The notes under the pieces were generated by a model that saw only the letters and a list, made by a program, of their open reading frames with translations, made no database searches and had not been told where the DNA came from. A stretch of 64,000 bases of DNA. Origin: Leclercia sp. S52. GTDB lineage: Bacteria; Pseudomonadota; Gammaproteobacteria; Enterobacterales; Enterobacteriaceae. The DNA lies in contig NZ_CP152474.1 of the NCBI RefSeq assembly GCF_039727615.1, positions 2,914,001 to 2,978,000 of the forward strand. The letters are read 5' to 3'. Shown here one piece after another: positions 19,932 through 28,005 of the stretch; position 1 is the first letter of the stretch, and every line of letters begins with the position of its first letter. The position numbers and the translations under genes are program-made.

Positions 19932-19944
19932 ATCCGGAGGATGA

Positions 19945-20404
19945 ATGACGGTCACGGACATCGTACTGGTTATCTTTATTGTTGCCCTTCTGGCGTATGC
20001 CATCTACGACGAATTGATCATGCCCCGCCGCAACGGCGCGACCTTGCTGACGATCCCCCTGCTGCGCCGCGGCCGCGTTGATGCCGTCATCTTTGCCGGC
20101 CTGCTGATGATCCTGATTTATAACAACGTGATGAGCCAGGGGGGCGTTATTAACCACATGGTTATTATGTGCCCTGGCATTAATGGCGTTTTATCTGTTC
20201 TGGATGCGGGTGCCAAAAATAATCTTCAAATCCACTGGATTCTTTTTCGCCAATGTCTGGATAGAATATAACCGCATTAAAGAGATGAATTTATCGGAAG
20301 ACGGCGTGCTGGTGATGCAATTAGAGCAGCGCCGTCTGCTTGTCCGGGTGAAGAATATTGACGACCTGGAGAAGATATACAAATTACTTGTTAAAACTCA
20401 ATGA
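19945..20404 (+). CDS. yobD: DUF986 membrane protein YobD, frameshifted by one extra G
   Basis: An inner membrane protein of the YobD/DUF986 family, unknown function. The N-terminal part ([22 protein letters not shown]) and the C-terminal part ([20 protein letters not shown]) lie in different frames. The break is the G6 run 20139-20144; removing one G reads [11 protein letters not shown] and restores 152 residues, exactly the E. coli length. Hydrophobic segments lie near residues 4-22, 45-62 and 68-88. It follows the manXYZ terminator with its own GGAGG site. The same neighbour order occurs in E. coli. Confidence 0.9.
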
Positions 20405-20413
20405 GATAAAATA

Positions 20414-20427
20414 ATAGCACTGGCTAT
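20414..20427 (+). promoter_or_regulatory. MntR-like palindrome 1 before mntP
   Basis: ATAGC-N4-GCTAT is a perfect palindrome, resembling the core of E. coli MntR boxes. It lies upstream of the Mn riboswitch of mntP and is centred 41 bases before a second copy. Confidence 0.55.
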
Positions 20428-20454
20428 ATTTCGATGGAAAAAGCTTCCTGTCAT

Positions 20455-20468
20455 ATAGCCAAAGCTAT
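20455..20468 (+). promoter_or_regulatory. MntR-like palindrome 2 before mntP
   Basis: ATAGC-CAAA-GCTAT has the same half sites as the first copy, with flanking AT and AT(T) extending the symmetry. MntR activates mntP in E. coli when Mn(II) is high. The paired arrangement suggests cooperative binding. Confidence 0.6.
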
Positions 20469-20604
20469 ATTTTATTGGTGAATACACGCCATATTATTAA
20501 CGTTATTTTCACATCAAAATCTAAATGAAAATCGTTATCAACCAGCCGGGAGAATAATACTTTCCGGTTGTTGTTTTAACTTCTCAAAATATGTTAAGGT
20601 TGCG

Positions 20605-20785
20605 CCCGTCGTTGGGGAGTAGCCGATTTCCGGTATACCGGAAATGTACGTGTCAACATACTCGTTGCAAAACGTGGCACGTACGGATTGTTTCTGCACA
20701 GGCAGAGCGATCAGGCGAGACCATAGACGCATCAACTGCTGTTTACTGGGGGCAGTGATGTGTCATATGGATATTCCCGGTCTGG
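20605..20785 (+). ncRNA. yybP-ykoY manganese riboswitch (mntP leader, SraF)
   Basis: The leader contains the conserved aptamer strand GGGGAGTAGC (20614-20623), the second conserved segment CATACTCGTTGC about 40 bases later, and the ACGTG-rich pairing elements of the yybP-ykoY family. In E. coli the mntP leader binds Mn(II) and opens translation of the exporter. The exact 5' and 3' limits are approximate; the expression platform would lie between about 20705 and the start codon at 20794. Confidence 0.9.
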
Positions 20786-20793
20786 ACGCGCTG

Positions 20794-21357
20794 ATGAACC
20801 TCTCTGCAACACTTCTTCTGGCCTTTGGTATGTCGATGGATGCATTCGCTGCTTCCATGGGTAAAGGCGCCACGCTCCACAAACCTAAATTCTCTGAAGC
20901 CCTGCGTACCGGTCTTATCTTTGGTGCTATCGAAACCCTGACGCCGCTGATCGGCTGGGGTCTGGGGATGCTCGCCAGCCAGTTCGTGCTGGAGTGGAAC
21001 CACTGGATCGCCTTTATCCTGCTGACCTTCCTCGGCGGGCGTATGGTTATCGAAGGCATTCGTAATGATGTCGATGAAGATGAGCCCGTACACCGTCACG
21101 GCTTCTGGCTGTTGGTCACTACCGCCATCGCCACCAGCCTTGATGCGATGGCGGTCGGCGTGGGGCTGGCATTCCTGCAGGTGAACATCATTGCCACCGC
21201 GCTGGCGATTGGCTGCGCGACCTTAATCATGTCCACCCTGGGGATGATGATTGGCCGGTTTATCGGCCCGCTGTTAGGCAAACGCGCCGAGATCCTCGGC
21301 GGACTGGTGTTAATCGGTATCGGCGCTCAAATCATGTGGAGCCACTTCGCCGGTTAA
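20794..21357 (+). CDS. mntP: Manganese efflux pump MntP
   Basis: An inner-membrane Mn(II) exporter of 187 residues (E. coli 188) with six predicted helices in two repeats. Each repeat carries an acidic signature: [15 protein letters not shown] and [16 protein letters not shown] 20794 is the homologous start ([12 protein letters not shown]). The frame extends upstream through the riboswitch, which is non-coding. Control is expected from the riboswitch and from MntR. Its stop overlaps the convergent rlmA stop by 4 bases. Confidence 0.95.
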   Translation: MNLSATLLLAFGMSMDAFAASMGKGATLHKPKFSEALRTGLIFGAIETLTPLIGWGLGMLASQFVLEWNHWIAFILLTFLGGRMVIEGIRNDVDEDEPVHRHGFWLLVTTAIATSLDAMAVGVGLAFLQVNIIATALAIGCATLIMSTLGMMIGRFIGPLLGKRAEILGGLVLIGIGAQIMWSHFAG

Positions 21358-22169
21358 CCGACGCGCTGCCAGCAGTGGATGCTAAAATCTGTCTGGCAGC
21401 TGAAAATTTCCTGTTTTGCCAGCGTCTCCCACACCTCCGGTTTTGCCCGCCACGCAAACGGCGTCATCTGCAACAGCGCCACCGCCTCTGTTCCGCTCAA
21501 CGACATGTTATACGCCAGCGACTGCTCCTCCCGGAGCGCAAAGCCTGCCAGCTGCTCTGAGTGCGGCGCATGCAGCAGGACGTCGCTGTAAATCAGCCCC
21601 TTCAGCTCCATCAGGTGACGCGGACCCGGCGTGACGGTGATCACCCAGCCGCCCTCTTTTACCACCCGGGCCAGCTCTTCCCCTTTGCAGGGGGCGTAGA
21701 TGCGGATCACCGCATCCATACTGCTCTCTTCGAACGGCAGACGGTGGCTGGACGCCACGCAAAAAGTCACCTGCGAATAGCGTTTGGCCGCAGCCCGGAT
21801 AGCCGATTTAGAGACATCCAGACCAAAGGTCGCGGCACCCTTTTCCTGTGCGGTATCGGCAAAGGCGGCGGTGTAATACCCTTCCCCGCAGCCGATATCG
21901 AGGATCGATGTCGCCCCGTCAGACAGTAAGGCCGCCAGCTTACCGGCGACCTCGTCGCGCAGGGGCTGATAATGGCCGGCATCGAGAAAAGCTCTGCGAG
22001 CCTGCATCATCTCCGCGCTGTCGCCCGGATCCCGGGAACGTTTATGCTGCACCGGGAGCAGATTGACATAGCCCTCTTTCGCCATATCGTACCGATGCCC
22101 CTGCGGGCAGGCGTAACTTTTATCCGTGTGCGTCAGGGGCGCGTGGCAAAGAGGACAGCAGAATGTCAT
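21354..22169 (-). CDS. rlmA: 23S rRNA (guanine-745-N1) methyltransferase RlmA
   Basis: RlmA methylates G745 of 23S rRNA using SAM. It has 271 residues (E. coli 269). An N-terminal zinc ribbon (CPLCH...CPQGH, about residues 5-25) precedes a Rossmann methyltransferase domain with motif [11 protein letters not shown] and the [12 protein letters not shown] segment. ATG 22169 is chosen because GGAG lies 5 bases upstream; the frame continues to 22184 without support. Confidence 0.94.
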   Translation of the reverse strand: MTFCCPLCHAPLTHTDKSYACPQGHRYDMAKEGYVNLLPVQHKRSRDPGDSAEMMQARRAFLDAGHYQPLRDEVAGKLAALLSDGATSILDIGCGEGYYTAAFADTAQEKGAATFGLDVSKSAIRAAAKRYSQVTFCVASSHRLPFEESSMDAVIRIYAPCKGEELARVVKEGGWVITVTPGPRHLMELKGLIYSDVLLHAPHSEQLAGFALREEQSLAYNMSLSGTEAVALLQMTPFAWRAKPEVWETLAKQEIFSCQTDFSIHCWQRVG

Positions 22170-22232
22170 GGTAACTCCGGGCAATCATAAAGGGCGAAAG
22201 TGTACCGCTAATCGCCCCGCTATAAAACGGCC

Positions 22233-23951
22233 TTAACGCATTACGATAAGATGGCTGGAATCGGCCGGTAAGCCATCAGGTTTGATGTTTTCGATGCGCA
22301 GCACGTCACCCATAATCTGGCTGAACACCGGTGCCGAGACCGCCCCGCCGTAATAGGCACCGTTTTGCGGATCGTTGATCACCACCGCAAGGGCAAATAC
22401 CGGACGACTGGCGGGCGCGACGCCCGCGGTATAGGCCACGTATTTATCAACATAGTTGCCGGCATCATCGATTTTCTTCGCGGTGCCGGTTTTCACCGCC
22501 ACCCGGTAATCACGCACCGCCGCTTTGACTCCACCGCCACCCGGCAGTGCCACGCTCTCCATCATGTGCTCCACCTCCTGCACAATAGAGGCGGGCATCA
22601 CCTGGGTGCCGATGACCGGCGGGTCAATGCGGGTGATGGAGAGCGGGCGCTCCAGGCCATAGCTGCCAATGGTGGCGTAGACGTGAGCCAGCTGGAGCGG
22701 GGTGACCATCAGGCCATAGCCAAAAGCAAAGGTGGCGCGATCGAGCTGGCTCCAGAATTTACGCTCGGGCAGCAGGCCGCTGCTCTCCCCGGTTAAGCCG
22801 AGGCCGGTAGAGCGGCCAAAGCCGAACCCGTGATAGGTATCCAGCAGCCGCTGGATCGGCATCGCCAGCGAGAGGCGGGACACGCCGGTATCGCTCGATT
22901 TTTGCAGAATACCGGTCAGGGTAAGCTCCGGGTAGTACCCGACGTCGCGGATGCGGTGCCCGGCCAGGGTGTAGGGATGGGTGTCGATAACGCTGTCCGG
23001 CTGCACCAGCCCCTGCTGTAGCGCGGTCATCAGCACCAGCGGCTTGACGGTGGAGCCCGGTTCAAAGGTGTCGCTGATGGCGCGATTACGAAAATCATTC
23101 AGCGTGGCACCGTCACGGTTATTCGGGTTGAAATCCGGGAAGCTGGCCATCGCCAGGATCTCCCCGGTCTGGACGTTTATCAGCACCGCCGCGCCCGACT
23201 CCGCTTTGTTCCACGCCACGGCATTGTCCAGCGCATCTTCTGTGAGCGTCTGCAGCCGCTCATCAATGCTCAGCTGAATGTTGTGCGCGGGGACCGGCGG
23301 GACTTCGGTAATATTTTCGATCACATGCCCGTAGCGATCTTCGCGGACGCGTCGCAATCCGGGTTTGCCGGTAAGCTGCGTATTAAAGCTTTTCTCGATC
23401 CCTTCGATGCCCTGCCCGTCGATGTTGGTAAAGCCGATCAGGTTGGCCGCCACGTGTCCGGCCGGGTAAAAACGTCGGGACTCATCGCGCAGGCTGATAC
23501 CCGGCAGATGGAGTTTTTCGATCCACTGGGCCTGGGCGGGATCCACCTGGCGGGCCAGATAGATAAAACGCCCCTGCGGATTGCTGTTGATCCGCGCGGC
23601 AAGGCTGGTGAGCGACAGATGCAGGGCGCTGGCTAACGCCTGCCAGCGATCGTCAAACCCGACCCCGCCTTTCGCCAGAACCGTTTTGGGATCGGCCCAC
23701 ACCGCCTGTACCGGCACGCTCACCGCCAGCGGTCGCCCCTCCCTGTCGACAATCATCCCTCTCGGGGCGTTAATCGCCACCTCACGCAGCGAGCGCATAT
23801 CCTCCTGCTTAACCAGCGGATCCGGTTTCACGATCTGCAGCCAGGCAACGCGCCCCAGCAGGAAGACCAGGCTGCCAAAAATGGCCAGACAGAGAAGGGC
23901 AAAACGTAACGGGGTGAAGTTTGCTGCGGGATTGACGGGTTTCTTTTTCAC
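22233..23951 (-). CDS. Second FtsI/PBP3-type transpeptidase (PBP3SAL-like)
   Basis: A class B penicillin-binding protein resembling FtsI/PBP3, encoded away from the dcw cluster and between rlmA and cspC, the position of PBP3SAL in Salmonella. One N-terminal transmembrane helix (about 14-36) precedes the pedestal domain (APRGMIVDREGRPLAVS) and the transpeptidase domain. The catalytic motifs are STVK (Ser about 300), SSD where PBP3 has SSN (about 352-354), and KTGTA. In Salmonella this paralogue supports septation at acid pH inside host cells; the same role here is an inference. GTG 23951 has GGAG 8 bases upstream and starts KKKPVNPAANF, giving 572 residues; a TTG at 23975 is possible. Confidence 0.9.
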   Translation of the reverse strand: MKKKPVNPAANFTPLRFALLCLAIFGSLVFLLGRVAWLQIVKPDPLVKQEDMRSLREVAINAPRGMIVDREGRPLAVSVPVQAVWADPKTVLAKGGVGFDDRWQALASALHLSLTSLAARINSNPQGRFIYLARQVDPAQAQWIEKLHLPGISLRDESRRFYPAGHVAANLIGFTNIDGQGIEGIEKSFNTQLTGKPGLRRVREDRYGHVIENITEVPPVPAHNIQLSIDERLQTLTEDALDNAVAWNKAESGAAVLINVQTGEILAMASFPDFNPNNRDGATLNDFRNRAISDTFEPGSTVKPLVLMTALQQGLVQPDSVIDTHPYTLAGHRIRDVGYYPELTLTGILQKSSDTGVSRLSLAMPIQRLLDTYHGFGFGRSTGLGLTGESSGLLPERKFWSQLDRATFAFGYGLMVTPLQLAHVYATIGSYGLERPLSITRIDPPVIGTQVMPASIVQEVEHMMESVALPGGGGVKAAVRDYRVAVKTGTAKKIDDAGNYVDKYVAYTAGVAPASRPVFALAVVINDPQNGAYYGGAVSAPVFSQIMGDVLRIENIKPDGLPADSSHLIVMR

Positions 23952-24095
23952 CAGGGCTCCAGGGCTGAATAACAACGCCCTGATTTAACGGCAAATTTGC
24001 ACCCTGAGGGGGGAAAACAATGCTAATACTCTCGCAGCTTTGCAACAAACTGCAAACAGAGACGCAGGTGGTAACACTTTGAAAAAATTGCATTA

Positions 24096-24120
24096 AAAAG
24101 CCCCGCATTCGCGAGGCTTT
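24096..24120 (-). terminator. Rho-independent terminator after cspC
   Basis: On the minus strand an AAAGCCTCGC/GCGGGGCTTT hairpin with a short loop is followed by a T run, about 50 bases after the cspC stop. One internal mismatch. Confidence 0.8.
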
Positions 24121-24169
24121 AACTCTGCAACTGAAACGTCGGAACGCTTCAGACCAGGCAGGGGTTCGA

Positions 24170-24379
24170 TCAGATAGCGGTTACGTTAACAGCAGCCGGA
24201 CCTTTCTGGCCGTCCTGAATTTCGAACTCAACGTTCTGGCCTTCGGCCAGAGTTTTGAAGCCGTTACCCTGGATTGCAGAGAAGTGTACGAACACATCTT
24301 TGCTGCCGTCAGCAGGAGTAATGAAACCAAAACCTTTAGACTCGTTGAACCACTTAACTTGACCTTTAATCTTTGCCAT
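24170..24379 (-). CDS. cspC: Cold-shock-family RNA-binding protein CspC
   Basis: A CSD protein of 69 residues, constitutive rather than cold-induced in E. coli, acting as an RNA chaperone/antiterminator and stabiliser of stress mRNAs including rpoS. Both RNA-binding motifs are present: KGFGFI (RNP1) and VFVHF (RNP2). ATG 24379 ([12 protein letters not shown]) is the homologous start; two extra upstream codons in frame are not used. yobF lies immediately upstream on the same strand, as in the E. coli yobF-cspC operon. Confidence 0.97.
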
Positions 24380-24419
24380 TTGCAAAATTCCTTAGAATGT
24401 TTTCTTAGCCCGCGGGCAT

Positions 24420-24536
24420 TCACTGAGATAAAACTGAGACATTACTGCATGAGGCACTAATATAAGGTTCGGCAGAGAAGCGGTATTCAACGACAACGTG
24501 TTTACTCAGGACTTCTTTACTGAAAATGCCACACAT
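24420..24536 (-). CDS. yobF: Small protein YobF, shortened by a frame change
   Basis: ATG 24536 opens [20 protein letters not shown], matching the stress-linked small protein YobF that precedes cspC. As written it stops after 38 residues at 24420. Removing one base in the short T4 stretch (plus-strand A run 24430-24433) gives a 47-residue product ending RAKKTF at 24392. That is exactly the E. coli length with the same RAKKT tail. Either a single-base insertion occurred here or the tail was lost in this lineage. The homopolymer is short, so this case is less clearly an assembly error than the others. Confidence 0.75.
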   Translation of the reverse strand: MCGIFSKEVLSKHVVVEYRFSAEPYISASCSNVSVLSQ

Positions 24537-25064
24537 AAACAGAACTGTACCTCGTTTGACCCAAACCGTGTTATCACACACAACTTAAATAATGGCAAGC
24601 CATTTTTAAACGTGTCTCGATCAGCCGCACAAATTCAGGGACTGATTTGCCACAATCTGCACAGTAATGCACTTACGTGTATACATAGCCCGTCTGTTGC
24701 TCGATCAGTAACCGTCAGGGTAGACGCTGTTATCAAAGACTTTTTTTACCTTAGACCAATAACTTCACGTCGTCCAGCAAGTGAGACCAATTTCGTGCGC
24801 CGGTTATTTCAGTTAGAACATTTAGTAAGAAGTTATGCTGATTTGATCGTAACGGCAGGCATTTGTTTCTTTGTAAAAAAACAGCGTTAAGCGCTTCGCT
24901 TGTTTAACTTATATACACCGCAACGTTGATTGTCGCTATGCACCAAAATAATGATATTTTTATGAACATGGCTCAAAAAAAAGCAATCAAAACGTTTCGA
25001 TTAAAATAAAATATGATCAACGTCGGTTTAATAAGGAATAAGTACTAACCGAACAAAGAATAGT
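24537..25064. other. Intergenic region between the MBL hydrolase and yobF
   Basis: About 530 bases, AT-rich towards 24900-25064. It must hold the yobF-cspC promoter and leader. I see no conserved gene: a 130-codon plus-strand frame (24498-24890) runs antisense to yobF, has no plausible ribosome site and matches nothing I recognise. Confidence 0.5.
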
Positions 25065-26054
25065 TTATATGGATAAATATTGACCAATACGCAAGGGCTG
25101 AAATTTTTCACCCGGCAGCGATAAATCCGCCAGTGCCCGAGCAAGCTCTCTGACCGGCTCATCCAGCGACTCATCCGCCAGTTCAAACACGCCCCAGTGG
25201 ATCGGGATCGCCGTCGGCATCCCCAGTTGTTGCCAGAGCGCTACCGCCGCCTGTGGATCCATATGATGAACCGACATGAACCAGCGTGGTGCATAGGCGC
25301 CAACGGGTATCGCAATGGTGTCCAGTTTCCCCAGCCTTTGCGGGATGGTCAGCAGCTCCGGGGTGTAGCCGGTATCACCGCTGAACCAGAAGCGCTGGTT
25401 TTGCCCCTCAAAGACCCAGCCACACCAGAGCGAGCGGTTGCGATCCCACAGGGTGCGCATGCTCCAGTGCTGCGCCGGGACGGCGGTGAACCCCAGCCCT
25501 TCATAGGTAAAGCTCTGCCACCAGTCCAGCTCGACGACCTGTTTCGCCCCGCGCCGACGGCACCACTCTCCCAGACCTAACGGAACGAAAATAGTCAGCT
25601 GTGGGAAGCGCCGCAGAAGCTGGCGGATCGTGGCGGAGTCCAGGTGATCAAAGTGGTTATGGGAAATGACCAGCGCATCGAGTTGCGGAAGCGCCGCGAC
25701 GCTCATCACCGACGGCGTTTTTCTGATCGGTCCGGCAAAGGGGACCGGGGAGGCTCGGCGGGAAAACACCGGATCGGTGAGAATGTATTTTCCGTTCAGG
25801 CGCAGCAGCAGGCTGGCATGTCCCAGAAACCAGACACCGTCTTCTTCATCGGTATTGAGGGTGACAGGCTGCCACCACTGGCGAATAAACTTGTCATAGC
25901 CCCGTTCGGGCGGTTTTGGCAGACCGGCGGCTTTTCGTTCTTTCTGCCAGCGTTCAACATCGCCGGGCTGATGCTCAGCGCCATCGACATTGCGAAAACC
26001 CTGCGGGGTATGATGCGCGAGGGAGGCGTTATACCAGGGATTGCTCCAGGCCAT
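25065..26054 (-). CDS. MBL-fold metal-dependent hydrolase (NAPE-PLD/RomA-like)
   Basis: A protein of 329 residues with a metallo-beta-lactamase fold. The metal motif is SHNHFDHLD (HxHxDH), with later ligands in FSGDTGYTP and PIHWG. The architecture (WWQPVTL, WFLGHASLLLRLNGKYILTDPVF) is that of the COG2220 group, which includes N-acyl-phosphatidylethanolamine phospholipase D and Enterobacter RomA. The substrate is unknown. ATG 26054 has GGAGG 5 bases upstream; a GTG at 26060 overlaps that site. It begins 19 bases after the yebO stop, so it is probably co-transcribed with yebO and perhaps mgrB. I do not recall a homologue here in E. coli K-12. Confidence 0.85.
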   Translation of the reverse strand: MAWSNPWYNASLAHHTPQGFRNVDGAEHQPGDVERWQKERKAAGLPKPPERGYDKFIRQWWQPVTLNTDEEDGVWFLGHASLLLRLNGKYILTDPVFSRRASPVPFAGPIRKTPSVMSVAALPQLDALVISHNHFDHLDSATIRQLLRRFPQLTIFVPLGLGEWCRRRGAKQVVELDWWQSFTYEGLGFTAVPAQHWSMRTLWDRNRSLWCGWVFEGQNQRFWFSGDTGYTPELLTIPQRLGKLDTIAIPVGAYAPRWFMSVHHMDPQAAVALWQQLGMPTAIPIHWGVFELADESLDEPVRELARALADLSLPGEKFQPLRIGQYLSI

Positions 26055-26073
26055 ACTCACCTCCCCTGACTGG

Positions 26074-26364
26074 TTAGCGTTCGGCTACCAGACGAATAAA
26101 GTCATCGTCCTGGCTGTTAGCCGTCTCTTCTGCCGCTTTTGGTACTTCTTTCTCTTCCGGTTCATTGGCTTCGCACAGGCGGCGCAGCAGCGCGTTCTGA
26201 CGTTTCTGCAAATCGACTAAGGTTTCCAGCAGTTCGATTTGCTCATTAGTACGGGAGCTTGCGCGGTTGACGAAAAACCACAGCACCAGACCCACGACCA
26301 GCAATACCACCGAAATCGCCAGAGATGCCACATTAAGCATCCCGGAATTCACTAACTCACCCAT
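26074..26364 (-). CDS. yebO: Small inner membrane protein YebO
   Basis: A protein of 96 residues (E. coli 95). One transmembrane helix (about 12-32) is followed by a charged, probably coiled segment (NEQIELLETLVDLQKRQNALL) and an acidic tail ending FIRLVAER. The function is unknown. It lies between mgrB and the MBL-fold gene on the same strand. Confidence 0.92.
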   Translation of the reverse strand: MGELVNSGMLNVASLAISVVLLVVGLVLWFFVNRASSRTNEQIELLETLVDLQKRQNALLRRLCEANEPEEKEVPKAAEETANSQDDDFIRLVAER

Positions 26365-26438
26365 TTCACCCCCCCAATAAAAACGCTCATTCTAGCACTC
26401 GCGTTAAGGAAGGAAATCATTTGCGATAAAAATGCCTG

Positions 26439-26582
26439 TTACCAGGGGATAAACTTATTGATAGAACAAATACCGCTAAAAAACTGTACATCCTGGTCGC
26501 ACATCACATTGATGGTCTGCGTCCAGAGCAACACACAGGCCACCAGTACCAGCACCAGAATTACCCAGCGTATTTTTTTCAC
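26439..26582 (-). CDS. mgrB: PhoQ feedback inhibitor MgrB
   Basis: A 47-residue inner-membrane peptide that binds and restrains the sensor kinase PhoQ. The GTG start at 26582 gives [20 protein letters not shown], a single helix. The periplasmic part has Cys28 and Cys39, the pair needed for activity, and the typical end SINKFIPW. The frame runs further upstream without homology. The gene is intact; its loss is a common route to colistin resistance in relatives. A candidate PhoP box lies about 50 bases upstream. Confidence 0.95.
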   Translation of the reverse strand: MKKIRWVILVLVLVACVLLWTQTINVMCDQDVQFFSGICSINKFIPW

Positions 26583-26631
26583 TCCACTCTCCGTCCCATA
26601 ACTGCCTGATGCCAGGTTATCATGCACAACT

Positions 26632-26648
26632 TAAACCATGCCTAACTG
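26632..26648 (-). promoter_or_regulatory. Candidate PhoP box before mgrB
   Basis: The minus strand reads CAGTTA-N5-GGTTTA. The second hexamer is a perfect (T/G)GTTTA half site and the first matches at three of six positions, with the right 5-base spacer. mgrB is a PhoP target in enterics. Confidence 0.4.
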
Positions 26649-26741
26649 TAACGTGAAGACGAGCCTTTCGGAATCATAGGCTTGTTAACGCGACTGTATC
26701 GGTTACGCTAGGCGGCAGTCATTAAAAAAAATGAGGCAATA

Positions 26742-26981
26742 ATGCGCTTTTTTATTCGCACACTGATTGTTATAGCCCTGGTCTGGACCGGCCTACTGCT
26801 CGCTGGCTACGGCGTGCTGACGGGCAGCAAAGAGAATGCTGCCGGGCTGGGTATCCAGTGCCAGTACCTCACCGCGCGCGGCTTCAGCACCGCGCAGTAT
26901 ATTCATTCTGACAGCGGCATTATCGGCCTCTCACGCTGCCCGCTGCTGCGAAAGAGCGAGACGGTGATCGATAACGGCTGA
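26742..26981 (+). CDS. yobH: Uncharacterised small protein YobH
   Basis: The protein has 79 residues, the E. coli length. An N-terminal hydrophobic segment (about 5-26) could be a signal anchor or uncleaved signal, followed by a short exported or periplasmic domain with two Cys (QCQYLTARG and SRCPLLRKS) that could form a disulfide. It is divergent from mgrB and convergent with kdgR. No function is known. Confidence 0.9.
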   Translation: MRFFIRTLIVIALVWTGLLLAGYGVLTGSKENAAGLGIQCQYLTARGFSTAQYIHSDSGIIGLSRCPLLRKSETVIDNG

Positions 26982-26995
26982 TGCCGGGCATAAAA

Positions 26996-27022
26996 AACGC
27001 TGCCATCTGGCAGCGTTATTTT
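26996..27022. terminator. Bidirectional terminator between yobH and kdgR
   Basis: AACGCTGCCA and TGGCAGCGTT are perfect 10-base arms with a 2-base loop. An A run on one side and TTATTTT on the other allow use by both convergent genes. Confidence 0.85.
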
Positions 27023-27035
27023 ATGCGGGTAAAAC

Positions 27036-27827
27036 TCAGAACGGATAGTCGTTGTAACCCATCTGCTCAGAAATCTTCCGCGCCGCCGTGTGCAGCATCT
27101 CCACGTATTCGTGCAGATGTTCCTCAGAGAAACGCAACGTCGGGAAGGAGATACTCAGGCCGGCAATCACCACGCCGAAACGGTCGAAAACCGGTACGCC
27201 GATGCAGCGCAAGCCTTCTTCCTGCTCCTGGTTATCTTCGCCATAACCCTGCTCACGCACTTTATCCAGCACCGCTAACAGCTCCTCGGTGGTGGTGATG
27301 GTGCGTTCTGTGCTGCGTTTGTACTCGACGTTCTCGAGGATCTGCTTCACTTCTTCACGGTCGCGCCATGCCAGCAGGACTTTACCGATAGCGGTACTGT
27401 ACAGCGGGTTACGACGGCCAATGCGTGAATACATGCGCAGGTTGTACATAGAGTCGATCTTATGAATGTAGACAATGCTGTCTTCATCCAGCGCACCCAG
27501 GTGCACCGTCTCTTTCGTCAGACGAGAGAGTTCACGCATCTGAATATCCGCGCTACGGATCAGATCGACGTTCTGCAGCGCGCGTGCGCCCAGTTCAAAT
27601 AACTTCAGGGTCAGAGAGTACTTTTCAGACTCGCCTTCCTGTGCAACATAACCCAGTGATTTCATGGTCTGTAAAAAGCGGTAAACGGTGCTTTTTGACA
27701 TCATCACACGCTGGGACAGCTCAGTAATACCAATTTCGCGCTCTTCGCCAAGCGCCTGCAGGATGCCAAACACCTTTAATACAGAAGAAACAGAATCTGG
27801 CTGTTTATCCAAATCCGCGATTGCCAT
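27036..27827 (-). CDS. kdgR: IclR-family repressor KdgR
   Basis: A transcription factor of 263 residues, as in E. coli, that represses genes for 2-keto-3-deoxygluconate uptake and use, including eda in E. coli. The N-terminal winged helix is ITELSQRVMMSKSTVYRFLQTM. The C-terminal IclR effector domain includes SRIGRRNPLYSTAIGKVLLAW and the EEGLRCIGVPVFDRFG segment. The homologue's eda target is at 50.3 kb in this window. No KdgR box was assigned by eye. Confidence 0.95.
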   Translation of the reverse strand: MAIADLDKQPDSVSSVLKVFGILQALGEEREIGITELSQRVMMSKSTVYRFLQTMKSLGYVAQEGESEKYSLTLKLFELGARALQNVDLIRSADIQMRELSRLTKETVHLGALDEDSIVYIHKIDSMYNLRMYSRIGRRNPLYSTAIGKVLLAWRDREEVKQILENVEYKRSTERTITTTEELLAVLDKVREQGYGEDNQEQEEGLRCIGVPVFDRFGVVIAGLSISFPTLRFSEEHLHEYVEMLHTAARKISEQMGYNDYPF

Positions 27828-28005
27828 TAATCACCTCAACGCAAGTGTTTTATAAAATTCAGAACCGGTTTTTATTATAAATTCGCCGCCGCATTGCTGC
27901 AATCAATCCTGGCTAACCTGGTTACAAATCTGCGACATATAACCGAAATAACAGTGATAATATCGTTACCCTGTTAATAATTACCTGTGCTGCTCATTCA
28001 TTCTC

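Noticed and set aside
24498..24890. 130-codon plus-strand frame antisense to yobF
   Set aside because: No ribosome site, no homology recognised, and it overlaps the yobF start on the other strand.
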